Below are positions 18,180 to 27,012 of a stretch of 41,431 nt of DNA, one piece after another (position 1 is the stretch's first letter; each line of letters starts with the position of its first letter). Location: assembly GCF_900141825.1 (NCBI RefSeq), contig NZ_FQYQ01000022.1, positions 1 through 41,431 on the forward strand, given 5' to 3'. Source of the DNA: Pseudobutyrivibrio xylanivorans DSM 14809 (lineage in GTDB: Bacteria; Bacillota; Clostridia; Lachnospirales; Lachnospiraceae). A program made the position numbers and the translations under genes. The notes beneath the pieces are model-generated. The model was given only the letters and a program-made list of their open reading frames with translations, was not told the DNA's origin and ran no database searches.

Positions 18180-18947
18180 CTATAATCTAGATGCCAATAC
18201 ATTCTTATTTTTGTTGAAAACATAGGTCCCAAAGGAATATGAGCCTACCGCCCAAATAATCAATTTTAACCATGCTGTATAGAACGATGGCACTCCATAC
18301 ACCATACAATTTCTTGCCAGATATAAAGACAAGAAAACAGGATTATACGTAAGAATAAACTGCACATTTTCAGGGAAATGCTCAAGTGGTATGAACATAG
18401 CTGAAACAAATGGAAGCATAGACATCGCTAAGGAATATAAATAATCAATATCAGCAAATTTTACATATAACACTGCTAGTACCTTTCCAATTCCAATTAT
18501 CACCATAAATGTGAGAAGAAGAACTGGGAAAATAATTAAACATCTAATTGTTAATCGAATTTTGTAGTAATAGAACAGCGGCATAAGTGCGATTGAAGCA
18601 TAAAGTAAATCTTTAAACGCAGAGAAGACTTTCTGATATATAAATAATTCGAGTCTCCATTTTGTTCTGATAATCAATTTTTTATTTTCCACCAACGAAC
18701 GCATAGCACCTACAGTTGCAGTTCTATAAAACCCAACCATATTAACACCAGTGAATATAAAAATAGGATAATTCTCTATATCATGGGTAATAATATTGCA
18801 ATAGTAATTAGACATTAAAAGCATATAGAGTAAGGGACTTAATATATTCCATAAAAATCCTAAATTTGTTTCACTGACACGTTTCTTATGTTCTTTAAAA
18901 CTTATTTGACTTATAACAAAGTAATAATCACTAATTCTACTAATCAT
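18180..18947 (-). CDS. ABC-2 type polysaccharide exporter permease (second)
   Basis: A 255-aa integral membrane protein with about six hydrophobic helices, of the TagG/Wzm type. The N-terminal amphipathic segment and FKEHKKRVSETNLGFLWNILSPLLYM match the coupling region of this family (usually R-Y-x-x-S-x-LG-x-L-W). PFVSAMFIPLEHFPENVQ and YNPVFLSLYLARN are typical late motifs. It lies 10 bases after the other permease gene and directly before the glycerophosphotransferase. Two unlike permeases next to one ATPase suggest a heterodimeric exporter rather than the usual TagG homodimer. Confidence 0.87.
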   Translation of the reverse strand: MISRISDYYFVISQISFKEHKKRVSETNLGFLWNILSPLLYMLLMSNYYCNIITHDIENYPIFIFTGVNMVGFYRTATVGAMRSLVENKKLIIRTKWRLELFIYQKVFSAFKDLLYASIALMPLFYYYKIRLTIRCLIIFPVLLLTFMVIIGIGKVLAVLYVKFADIDYLYSLAMSMLPFVSAMFIPLEHFPENVQFILTYNPVFLSLYLARNCMVYGVPSFYTAWLKLIIWAVGSYSFGTYVFNKNKNVLASRL

Positions 18948-18957
18948 AATTCACACT

Positions 18958-19719
18958 CTATAGTTTCATAACTATGTCATTCTCTTTAATTCTAAAAACC
19001 AATATACCAACCGCTAAGGACACAACTGCCCAAATAACCATTCTTAATAATTCATCCACATTATATGTTCCATTTAAAATCGCATCTCTTGCAATATTTG
19101 GATATATGTAAAGCGGATTATACTTTGTATATACCTGGATATGTTCTGGATAACGTTCAATAGGTATTAATACAGCAATCATATGTACTAAAATAATAGA
19201 TAAATTTTTCCATAAAAATTTTATATCCCTATTAAAGACATATATGGTGGCAAAAATGTATGAAATTCCAGTAGTAAACATTAACTCAAACAGAATATCT
19301 ACAAAGAAAATCAAGATTGTCCATGTGATTTTAATTCTAAAAAAAAGGATGACTACAAAAATAGTGACGCATGAGAAAAGCAAATTTACAAATGCAGTAT
19401 ATACCCTGGATAATACAAATATTTCGCTTGGTAGCTTTGATTTCTGAAAGAGATTTCTATTATCTACAAACGCCGTCATAGAAGTGGTTGTAGATGTAAT
19501 GAACATAGTCCAAAGCGTGAAGCCAATAATATAATAAGCTGGATAAGAACTAATATTAAAAGTAAAACCACTAAAAACCAAGGTCATTACGCACATGTAT
19601 AGAAATGGTTGAAGAACACTCCAAAACACGCCCAACATACTTCTAGAATATTTTCTTTTAATTTCTCTTACAGTAAGCTCACGAATTACAAAAATATATT
19701 GCTTTAAACCATATTCCAT
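18958..19719 (-). CDS. ABC-2 type polysaccharide exporter permease (first)
   Basis: A 253-aa TagG/Wzm-like permease with about six hydrophobic helices. The coupling motif is canonical: REIKRKYSRSMLGVFWSVLQP. Late motifs LIPIERYPEHIQ and YNPLYIYPNIARDAIL correspond to those in the companion permease. It probably forms the membrane pore that moves the lipid-linked polymer outward, powered by the ATPase encoded just upstream; its ATG lies one base after that gene's stop codon. The two permeases are clearly paralogous but far from identical, so this is an old duplication or a heteromeric pair. Confidence 0.9.
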   Translation of the reverse strand: MEYGLKQYIFVIRELTVREIKRKYSRSMLGVFWSVLQPFLYMCVMTLVFSGFTFNISSYPAYYIIGFTLWTMFITSTTTSMTAFVDNRNLFQKSKLPSEIFVLSRVYTAFVNLLFSCVTIFVVILFFRIKITWTILIFFVDILFELMFTTGISYIFATIYVFNRDIKFLWKNLSIILVHMIAVLIPIERYPEHIQVYTKYNPLYIYPNIARDAILNGTYNVDELLRMVIWAVVSLAVGILVFRIKENDIVMKL

Positions 19720-19720
19720 A

Positions 19721-21346
19721 CTAAGACACCTCGCTAACCTGTGCCACTTCGTTTGATGTAGTCTCGTTCATATGCTGATATGCCTTACAAACCACCTCTG
19801 GCTTTCCAACCATTCTAAGCTTACCCTTTTCAATCCAAACAACCTTAGAACAATTTTCTTTAATTGTTGGCATACTATGACTAACCATTAGAACTGTGCT
19901 ACCACCATGAATCATTTCCTTAACTCGCTTTAAACTCTTCTTTCTGAAGAACTCGTCACCTACTGAAAGCACCTCATCAAGGATAAGGATTTCAGCAGCA
20001 TCTCCGGCTGTAGCTATAGCAAATCCAAGGCGGCTAACCATACCACTTGAATAGTTTTTAACTTTTTCATCCATGAAATCTTCAAGCTCTGCAAACTTTA
20101 CGATTTCATCGTAGTGCTCATCCAAGAATTTTCTTGAATATCCAATAATCGCACCATTTAAATAAACATTCTCTCGACCAGTAAGCTCCATATCAAAACC
20201 GGTGCCGAGTGTAAGAAGCTGAACCTTTTTACGATCAACCTTAACATCGCCTTCTGTAGGTCTAAGAACACCTGAAACAATCTTAAGAATTGTAGATTTA
20301 CCAGACCCATTTGTTCCAATAATTCCTACTACCTCACCCTTATAGACATCAAAACTAACATCATCAAGAGCATTGAATTCTCTGTGAGAAATATTTCTTT
20401 TTAGCAACTGTATAAAGTATTCTTTTATTCCAGAAACATTCTGTGTAGCAACCCTAAATCTCATGGTTACATTCTGAACAGAAATAACTGTTTCATTGCC
20501 TTCTAAATCGTCAGCATCATCTGCATCTTCCAATTCACTCAAATCCTGAATATCAAAAGAATTAAAATACTTGTTGCGACGTGAAGCCTTATTATCTTCT
20601 CGAATCTGTCTATTTCTTCTTCTCTTCTTCGAATGCTTCACTACCACAGCAGCAATAATTCCCATGATAGCTAAAAAAATGCATACTGTACCTACTATCA
20701 TTGGCACAATGCCAATTGTGGATTCAACAGTCTCTAAAAAATTTGTTTCTAATACCATTTCGTTTGAACTTTCACTTTCTTTTTGATCAACACTGTTTTG
20801 TGTTGAAACAACATCATTTACCGGTGAAACTCTGTTAGCTGCCGCTATGGCCTCAGTCTCCTCCAACTCAAGCTCTTCTGTCTCTTCTTCGGTCTCGCCG
20901 ACTGTATCTTCCCCCTCAATAAATACATTTACACTTTTTAATTCATCAAGTGATTGTCTGTTAGTACCATCTGCATTACAGGTATAACCATCCACAACTG
21001 AAATATAGCTGTTTCCACCTGAAAGTGTTTCAAATGAAAGCATATATTTTCTTGTTGAAGATAATCCGCTTCCCTCTAACGTAATAATGCCATCTTCCTC
21101 AGATTCAGCACCCTTAATGTAGCTCATGCGGTTGTTATCATATTTAAGTTCAATATGATAATCCTGGTTTCTATCTGTAGTGCTGACATATACACCTATA
21201 AAGAATTTTGAATCCTCTTCCTCGGTGTACTCATCTGAGCCAAAATTTACCTCTCCACCAATAGCGTATACATTTATTGAGTTGATTACTAAGAAGCACA
21301 TAAATATCAGCGTAGCTGCTAGTCTTCTAAATTTAAGTCTTGTCAT
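19721..21346 (-). CDS. ABC exporter ATPase fused to a secreted cohesin-like domain
   Basis: One 541-544-aa chain with three parts (numbering from the longer GTG form at 21355). A signal-like N-terminus (about residues 1-32) leads to a beta-rich domain (35-148) whose pattern DYHIELKYDNNRMSYIKG and GGNSYISVVDGYTC resembles cohesin-like extracellular modules. An acidic linker follows, then a membrane helix (215-239) with a strongly basic cytoplasmic flank (KHSKKRRRNR). Residues 288-530 are a TagH/Wzt-type ATPase: Walker A GTNGSGKST (347-355), signature YSSGMV (435-440), Walker B ILILDE (456-461), H-loop His493. Known TagH has an external part at the C-terminus; here it is at the N-terminus. It overlaps the upstream gene by 14 bases. 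The cohesin-like call is by pattern, moderately sure. Confidence 0.85.
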   Translation of the reverse strand: MTRLKFRRLAATLIFMCFLVINSINVYAIGGEVNFGSDEYTEEEDSKFFIGVYVSTTDRNQDYHIELKYDNNRMSYIKGAESEEDGIITLEGSGLSSTRKYMLSFETLSGGNSYISVVDGYTCNADGTNRQSLDELKSVNVFIEGEDTVGETEEETEELELEETEAIAAANRVSPVNDVVSTQNSVDQKESESSNEMVLETNFLETVESTIGIVPMIVGTVCIFLAIMGIIAAVVVKHSKKRRRNRQIREDNKASRRNKYFNSFDIQDLSELEDADDADDLEGNETVISVQNVTMRFRVATQNVSGIKEYFIQLLKRNISHREFNALDDVSFDVYKGEVVGIIGTNGSGKSTILKIVSGVLRPTEGDVKVDRKKVQLLTLGTGFDMELTGRENVYLNGAIIGYSRKFLDEHYDEIVKFAELEDFMDEKVKNYSSGMVSRLGFAIATAGDAAEILILDEVLSVGDEFFRKKSLKRVKEMIHGGSTVLMVSHSMPTIKENCSKVVWIEKGKLRMVGKPEVVCKAYQHMNETTSNEVAQVSEVS

Positions 21347-22679
21347 TTCTCTCACGCTCTCTTATCCAACGCTTTCTTTTGCTATACTGCAAATAATATT
21401 TGTAATGTCTGTATGATCTTAAGTGCTGTCTTATATTGGATGGCTTCGAATAAAGCATAACTGAGCCTTCATACCATCCTGAAATATTGACAACATATCT
21501 TCGTCCAAAAATCATTTCTCTCAGCTCAAGATAAACTCTTCTATTAAAGTGATTATCTTTTAAATCCTGTTCTGTCAGCTTTGCTGCCAAAAATGCATCA
21601 TCATAGTCGATTACATCATCTGAAAAATGCAGCTTTCCAAATACTTCTGCCTCCTCGTAGGATGGTGTCGACATAAACCTGAATAATGCGTTCTCGATTT
21701 TCTTCTGAGATACAGGATTATTGAACGATTTACATATTTCTTCAAAGCTACCTAATTTAGCAAATAACTCTGATTGGTAAGAACTAATAATGCTCTCCAA
21801 TTGATTCAAATATTCAATTTGTTTTGTTGAGACATCCGATAAAACTGGAACTGTCTTATCAGACTCTCGCCTATATTTTAATGTCATGCCGTGTGGTGCA
21901 GAAAAAATGCACTCATACAAGCAATTATTAAAAAACACCTTATTTCTGAGTCCGGATCTTGGTCCAAACAAAAATGAATGATAATATTTTTCCTCGGCTT
22001 GCGCCGGTATTTCATACAAACCGTAGTAATAGCCTTCCACAGGTTCCTCTACGCCCAAGCATTTTCGGAACGTATTTAAGCTAAGTTGGATTGAACCAAC
22101 CCAACCACTATCAACAATAGCTATTTTTTCTTTGTCTCCGAATCCACATTCTTTAAGATAATCCCGTGCAAATGTGAATTCTTTTTTAGAGTTATCAACC
22201 AGAGTATTTATAAACTCTGAATCCTCCTCTAAAAGGGTTCTTACTTCGGACAATCTATGTCTTGGTATTTGATCATCTTCTTTGATTTGAAGAAAATCAG
22301 CTATTTTTTCAACAAACTTTTTCCCCTGTTCTGGAGTAAGCCCAGAACGATTTAATACTTTGGTCGGAGTAACATCTACTCCCCCCAAAGTAATATATGC
22401 TAATGCCTGATTTAAATCTAAATGATAAAGCGGAATTCTAAGTGACAATCTTGAAACATACAGATACTTGCATTGAATATCCAGATTAAATTCTTTAACA
22501 TATTTCTCCGCAACCAGGTAATCTAAATAAGCGTCTCTCGCCAAAAAGAATAAAGTCTTTATTCCCTGTTTCTTTGCCTCAGTCAGAACATGTAAAACAA
22601 AACTGTTCAGCACCGGAGCTAAAACATTATTTCCCGTTTGGGAAATAATATCTTTTTCATCTATTCTCTCTATATCCAC
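21333..22679 (-). CDS. COG5610-like C-terminal-domain protein lacking the HAD domain
   Basis: A protein of about 448 aa related to the second half of the product of 8347-10347: TLFFLARDAYLDYL aligns with VMFLSRDGEI, KYLYVSRLSLRIPLY with CYAYISRLAAAKLS, and IAIVDSGWVGSIQL with VVVDIGWAGSGYL. The HAD phosphatase part is absent; the protein begins almost at the second domain. Function is unknown. The start is uncertain: the frame opens at a TTG (22754), an ATG at 22709 has no usable ribosome site, and a GTG at 22679 lies 9 bases after GAGGAG and 13 bases past the previous stop, which I prefer. It overlaps the ABC ATPase gene. Confidence 0.65.
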   Translation of the reverse strand: MDIERIDEKDIISQTGNNVLAPVLNSFVLHVLTEAKKQGIKTLFFLARDAYLDYLVAEKYVKEFNLDIQCKYLYVSRLSLRIPLYHLDLNQALAYITLGGVDVTPTKVLNRSGLTPEQGKKFVEKIADFLQIKEDDQIPRHRLSEVRTLLEEDSEFINTLVDNSKKEFTFARDYLKECGFGDKEKIAIVDSGWVGSIQLSLNTFRKCLGVEEPVEGYYYGLYEIPAQAEEKYYHSFLFGPRSGLRNKVFFNNCLYECIFSAPHGMTLKYRRESDKTVPVLSDVSTKQIEYLNQLESIISSYQSELFAKLGSFEEICKSFNNPVSQKKIENALFRFMSTPSYEEAEVFGKLHFSDDVIDYDDAFLAAKLTEQDLKDNHFNRRVYLELREMIFGRRYVVNISGWYEGSVMLYSKPSNIRQHLRSYRHYKYYLQYSKRKRWIRERERNDKT

Positions 22680-22692
22680 AAACAAAAACTCC

Positions 22693-23496
22693 TCAAGCCT
22701 GCGAGCCATTCCTGATATTAAATGCGATTTTATCAGGAACCATCCATACAGCAATAGGCTTTATTACATAGCCAATTTCACGCCATGGATTCAATCCCAT
22801 TTTCTTAAATCCATTCCATCTGATGGTGACCTCAGCCATCTGATCTGTTAATGTTCTTCGTTTATAACTATTTATAGTCTCTCTATAGTAAAGTAAATCT
22901 TCCTGAAGATTATAGCCTCTGATTCCATCAGCAGTAAGATTCATAAACAACTCGTAATCCTCTCCTCTGCGTGGTTTTTCTGGAGAACCATACGGATTAT
23001 CCATACTTAAAATGCTCTTTCTGAACATGATTGTAGGATGAGCGTATGGCTGGAACCTAAGGAAGTCCTTTTCACCTGGTTTCTTAGGATACTTTCTAGC
23101 ACCGTATACCCTGTCCTCATCATCGATAAGAAGCAAATTGCCGCCAACAAATCCGTAGTCAGGATGTTCCTCTAAGAATAAGAATTCCTTCTCAAGCCTT
23201 TCAGGAGTACTTATATCATCAGCATCCATTCTTGCCAGATATTTGCCCTGAGCCAATTCAACCATTTTGTTCAGGCCATATGCCAGTCCATGATGAATCT
23301 TCTCTCTGACATAAACTATTCTTGAATCTATCTTTCGATATTCATCAATGACCCTCTTAACATCTGTCGTGGAACCATCATCAAAAATGATGAGTTCAAA
23401 ATCATCGAAAGACTGATTTAAGATTGACTCAATAGCTTTTCTCAAATATGTATTTTCGCAATTATAAACCGGAAACATTACACTTACTGCAGGCAT
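22693..23496 (-). CDS. Glycosyltransferase family 2
   Basis: GT-A fold inverting transferase, 267 aa, cytoplasmic side. The opening VSVMFPVYNCENTYLRKAIESIL, IIFDDGS near residue 38, and the metal-binding DxD in ARMDADDISTPERL (about 89) are diagnostic. The late HPTIMFRKSIL and RRGEDYELFM segments match wall-polysaccharide transferases of the TuaG/EpsE kind. No membrane helix is seen. It overlaps the preceding GT4 gene by 35 bases and is followed closely by the COG5610-like gene, so translation is coupled. Sugar specificity is not predictable. Confidence 0.92.
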   Translation of the reverse strand: MPAVSVMFPVYNCENTYLRKAIESILNQSFDDFELIIFDDGSTTDVKRVIDEYRKIDSRIVYVREKIHHGLAYGLNKMVELAQGKYLARMDADDISTPERLEKEFLFLEEHPDYGFVGGNLLLIDDEDRVYGARKYPKKPGEKDFLRFQPYAHPTIMFRKSILSMDNPYGSPEKPRRGEDYELFMNLTADGIRGYNLQEDLLYYRETINSYKRRTLTDQMAEVTIRWNGFKKMGLNPWREIGYVIKPIAVWMVPDKIAFNIRNGSQA

Positions 23497-24628
23497 CTTC
23501 GTAAACCTTTCTCATCACTTTTTCTGATTCTGATTTTTCAAAGGATGTAACAGATTTTCTGATATTCTCTCTGTTATATCTTTCATGCTCTAGCTTATAA
23601 GAATACATACGCTGGATTGCTCTCGCATAAGCATCTACAGTGTCTTCACTAACAAGGAGACCATTTGTCTTTTCCTTGATGTATTCCTTAGAGCCTCTGT
23701 TACTAGAAGCTACAACTGGAAGACCTGTAAACATTGCCTCAAGAGCTGCCATTCCAAGCCCCTCTCTTATAGAAGGGAAAACCATAATGTCAGCTGCTTT
23801 TAAAAACTTTCTTATGTCTACCTCGTAGCCATAGAATCTGACATTAGCGTCTAAACCGTATTTCTTGACATATTTCTTTAATGCACGTTCCTGATTTCCG
23901 CTACCAATAATTCCGTAGAGAATATTTAACTCCTCTGGATTATTATCTTTGAAGTAACGAATAGTCTCGATAATCTTTTTCTGATTCTTGTTCTTTCTTA
24001 CTTCACCAACGCTGATTATGAAGAAATCTTCTTTTTTAATGCCAAGATTTTCGCGTTCCTTGATTTTTTCTTCTTCATCAGTAAGACAGTAATAATTTGA
24101 ATCTACTCCCTCGCCAGGTATGCGATAAACAGTATCAGCACACATGGTCTTGGCAGCATTTTCATCTTCATGATTGATTGTTACGATTGCATCAGTATTT
24201 CTACTAAGTAAATACTCTGCCAAATAATAAATACTATTGCGGAATTTAGACCCTCCATTGTAGAAATGGAAGCCATGGGCAGTATAAATTACATACACGT
24301 CCTTCAGACCAATGCAGGCAAGTCTTGTAACCATGCCTCCTGTAGGCGTGTGACAATGAATAATATTTATATTTTCCGTTTTAATGAGCCTTCTCAAGGC
24401 TACTGTGGCTTTTAAATTAGCTAAAATATCTGCTATAGACTGAGTGATTGGAATGTCGTGATAAAGGACACCTAACTGCTTTAAAACATCTTCATCATCT
24501 TCATAAACGATGTTTTTAGAATTAGATGCGTAATGAACCTCGATATTCATCCCTTCCAACAGCTCAACGTTTTGTCGCTCAAATTTCGACAAAAAGCCAT
24601 ATACAGACGAAACGATTAATGCTTTCAC
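23462..24628 (-). CDS. Glycosyltransferase family 4
   Basis: GT-B fold transferase of family GT4, 388 aa, similar in layout to EpsD/EpsF-type enzymes. N-terminal SSVYGFLSKFERQNVELL, IIHCHTPTGGMVTRLAC and YTAHGFHFYNG mark the acceptor domain; IPGEGVDSNYY, ISVGEVRKNKNQ and the EX7E segment PSIREGLGMAALEAMFTGLP mark the donor domain. It is the second gene of the operon, 14 bases after the LCP gene, and probably adds an early sugar to the lipid-linked precursor. The start is a GTG with GGAG 8 bases upstream. Confidence 0.92.
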   Translation of the reverse strand: MKALIVSSVYGFLSKFERQNVELLEGMNIEVHYASNSKNIVYEDDEDVLKQLGVLYHDIPITQSIADILANLKATVALRRLIKTENINIIHCHTPTGGMVTRLACIGLKDVYVIYTAHGFHFYNGGSKFRNSIYYLAEYLLSRNTDAIVTINHEDENAAKTMCADTVYRIPGEGVDSNYYCLTDEEEKIKERENLGIKKEDFFIISVGEVRKNKNQKKIIETIRYFKDNNPEELNILYGIIGSGNQERALKKYVKKYGLDANVRFYGYEVDIRKFLKAADIMVFPSIREGLGMAALEAMFTGLPVVASSNRGSKEYIKEKTNGLLVSEDTVDAYARAIQRMYSYKLEHERYNRENIRKSVTSFEKSESEKVMRKVYEDACSKCNVSGL

Positions 24629-24642
24629 AAATATTTCTCCCG

Positions 24643-25947
24643 TTATTCCTCGTCCAAAACTTCCTGTATTCTCTCTCTTGCGTTGTTAATATCTTCTTCG
24701 CTCGGATTCATAACATACGCCCTCTTGCCAAGAGAATACACACTTTGATGTGCCCCAGTTCCCCCAACACTTAACTTTTCAATATTCCATTCACCAGGAT
24801 TAGATAATTGATATGCAACCAAATCAGCTATCTCTCCTGTTGATATATCTGTGGCAAATGTGCCATCACATTCTTTTAAGATTTCTCCGTAATTCTTCAA
24901 AACACTTTTTGAAGTCATTTTCTGGACAACAGACTGAATGACATTCATCTGGTTCTCGCCTCGAACGAGATCTCCTCTAGGGAATGAATAACGTTCTCTG
25001 GCAAATGCCAGCGCTTGCAATCCCATCATGTGATTCTCGCCTTTACTGAAATGTCCAATGTTCTCTACGTCGAATTCATAGTCTGACCAAACGGTGATTC
25101 CACCCATGGCGTTAATCAAACCTTCGAAACCACTGAAATTAACCTTGAAATAGTGATCTATATCTATACCGTATAGATTCTCCATAGTCTCTTCTGACAC
25201 ATCTATTCCGTAGATTCCAGTGTGTGTAAGCTTATCCATAGCCCCGCCAGCTATAGATAATGGAACGTAATAATCTCTTGGTGTAGAAACAAGCAAAATA
25301 TGTTTTGTTTCTGGATTAACTGCAGCCAAAATGTTTACATCTGAGCGGCTAGGTACTGAGATATGTCCCCAAGTATCTTTTCCACTGATATAAACTACGA
25401 ATGGCTCCTCTGGAGTAATAACAACTGGGTTCTCAATAACCTTTTCAATACTAATCTCCTCTAATAATCGAAGCTGAACTCCAAGTCCCTCATCAACATC
25501 ATTTTCTTCGAGCATATTAATGTATGAAGTACTAAGAACCGCTCCGTCGCATTCCTCGTTTTTTAAACCTTCAATTAATTCTAACTGACTACTGTATGAG
25601 CTCAGATTAAATGTATAACTTTTTAATGCTTCAGACAGGTCGTCAGTGGTTATATCTTTTGCAAAACCAACGGTCTTGTTTTCCAAGCCTTTAATATCTT
25701 CTATCTTTGCATCTTCTAATACATATATTCCGTATGTGGTAATCTCTGTTGTCTGATTAGCTATGACTTTCAAAGCCCTCATGCTATGAACATACAGATA
25801 TATTCCTTCTATAATCGCAGCGATTGACACCAAAATAAGAAATACACCTAACACTTTAAACAAACGCTTTTTGCGCGATAATAAAAAAATACCTGTGATT
25901 ATAAGTATCACCAATAAAATAACTGGAAGTATAGTAATGCGTATCAT
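24643..25947 (-). CDS. LytR-CpsA-Psr (LCP) family wall polymer ligase
   Basis: Enzyme family that transfers lipid-linked wall polymers onto peptidoglycan outside the membrane. The 434 aa begin with two hydrophobic helices (about 3-24 and 32-53). Residues 60-180 form an extra domain resembling a solute-binding fold (GLENKTVGFAKD, LKNEECDGAVLSTSYINML). The LCP catalytic domain follows: SRSDVNILAAVNP, LLVSTPRDYYVPL, IDHYFKVNFSGFEGLINAMGGI and FARERYSFPRGDLVRGENQ, with the Arg and Asp residues that bind the polyprenyl pyrophosphate. It is the first gene of the polymer operon, fitting attachment of the product to the wall. Confidence 0.93.
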   Translation of the reverse strand: MIRITILPVILLVILIITGIFLLSRKKRLFKVLGVFLILVSIAAIIEGIYLYVHSMRALKVIANQTTEITTYGIYVLEDAKIEDIKGLENKTVGFAKDITTDDLSEALKSYTFNLSSYSSQLELIEGLKNEECDGAVLSTSYINMLEENDVDEGLGVQLRLLEEISIEKVIENPVVITPEEPFVVYISGKDTWGHISVPSRSDVNILAAVNPETKHILLVSTPRDYYVPLSIAGGAMDKLTHTGIYGIDVSEETMENLYGIDIDHYFKVNFSGFEGLINAMGGITVWSDYEFDVENIGHFSKGENHMMGLQALAFARERYSFPRGDLVRGENQMNVIQSVVQKMTSKSVLKNYGEILKECDGTFATDISTGEIADLVAYQLSNPGEWNIEKLSVGGTGAHQSVYSLGKRAYVMNPSEEDINNARERIQEVLDEE

Positions 25948-26051
25948 CTATTGAACCTAAATTCTATTAAATTTCTCTAATGTTTTGGAATGATCTCCCC
26001 TTCAAGTGAATTGAAACGTCTAGTAGATTTGAAAGAATTTCTAACATTATT

Positions 26052-26074
26052 CCTAAACGTTAGGTATTTTAACA
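26052..26074 (-). promoter_or_regulatory. Probable promoter and operator of the surface polymer operon
   Basis: On the minus strand an extended -10 box (TG-T-TAAAAT, 26074-26066) lies about 120 bases before the LCP gene. A perfect inverted repeat, CCTAA-N3-TTAGG (26052-26064), follows at the expected start site, as for a repressor operator. No strong -35 is visible. The remainder of 25948-26130 is AT-rich with nothing else recognised. Confidence 0.4.
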
Positions 26075-26133
26075 TACTTCACAAATTTTTCATATATGAA
26101 TTATTAACAATTTATTCATTGATTTGGGGCAAA

Positions 26134-26167
26134 AAAATAACACCCAGCAATGAACATTACTGGGTGC
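26134..26167 (-). terminator. Rho-independent terminator of deoD
   Basis: On the minus strand a 12-bp stem with one wobble (26167-26156 with 26153-26142) and a tiny loop is followed by a T-rich run. It lies 19 bases after the deoD stop. Confidence 0.88.
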
Positions 26168-26185
26168 CCGTGATTTTAATGTCTT

Positions 26186-26902
26186 TTAAAGAGCAATAGC
26201 AGTCTCAAGAGCGAGCTTCATCATCTCTGTGAATGACTTCTGGCGCTCTTCAGCTGGAATCTCCTCTGAAGTAACAAATGAATCAGAAATTGTGAGCATA
26301 CATGTAGCATTCTTACCAAGCATATTTGCATTATTAAAGAGGGCAAAGCTCTCCATCTCAACGCAATCGCAACCGCAACGCTCCTTAACAGCCTTCCAGC
26401 CGCCCATCTCAGGTGCTGTATAGAACTGATCAGAAGAATGAACCTTAGCAAGCTTAGCATCGATACCAAGCTCCTTAGCCTTTGCGATAGCAATATCATT
26501 AATCTTCTTGCTTGGGTAAAGTGTCTTCTCCTCTACTCCATTTGTAAACTTAGCAAATGTACTCTCAGAAAAAGCGCTCTCAGAAATAACTACATCAAGA
26601 ACATTAAGCTTGTCTGTGTAGCTACCTGCAGAACCAATTCTGATAATATTATCTACATCATAGAACTGGAAAAGTTCATAAGAATAGATGCCGATTGAAG
26701 GCATTCCCATTCCGCTGGCCATAACAGAAACAGGAACCCCCTTGTACTTACCTGTAAAACCAAGGCAGTTGCGAACTGTGTTCACACACTTAACATCCTC
26801 TAAGAAGTTATCTGCTACGAACTTAGCACGAAGTGGATCACCTGGCATTAGAACTGTTTTTGCAAAATCCCCTTTTTGCGCTTCATTATGTGGTGTTGCC
26901 AT
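26186..26902 (-). CDS. deoD: Purine nucleoside phosphorylase, DeoD type
   Basis: Phosphorolysis of purine (deoxy)nucleosides to base and (deoxy)ribose-1-phosphate, cytoplasmic purine salvage. The 238 aa show the family pattern: TVLMPGDPLRAKFVADNFL, GMGMPSIGIYSYEL, IRIGSAGSY, EMESFALF and the catalytic Asp in TISDSF. A GTG at 26908 opens the frame, but the ATG at 26902 has AGGAGG at the ideal 8 bases, so it is used. It is followed by its own terminator and preceded by a hairpin ending the sleB transcript, so it is probably a single-gene unit. Confidence 0.96.
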   Translation of the reverse strand: MATPHNEAQKGDFAKTVLMPGDPLRAKFVADNFLEDVKCVNTVRNCLGFTGKYKGVPVSVMASGMGMPSIGIYSYELFQFYDVDNIIRIGSAGSYTDKLNVLDVVISESAFSESTFAKFTNGVEEKTLYPSKKINDIAIAKAKELGIDAKLAKVHSSDQFYTAPEMGGWKAVKERCGCDCVEMESFALFNNANMLGKNATCMLTISDSFVTSEEIPAEERQKSFTEMMKLALETAIAL

Positions 26903-26950
26903 ATACACGACCTCCTTATAAATTATTAATTAAAACTTTCTTTAATTTCA

Positions 26951-26973
26951 AAGCTAGATTTTCATTCTAGCTT
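26951..26973. terminator. Hairpin between sleB and deoD
   Basis: An 8-bp perfect stem (26951-26958 with 26966-26973) with a 7-base loop sits 40 bases after the stop of the wall hydrolase gene. The T-run on the minus side is poor; the better T-run is on the plus side. It may be a weak terminator of the thyA-to-sleB transcript. Confidence 0.4.
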
Positions 26974-27012
26974 ATTTTTACAGTGTTTTCAACGCAATTG
27001 CCCATTTACAGA

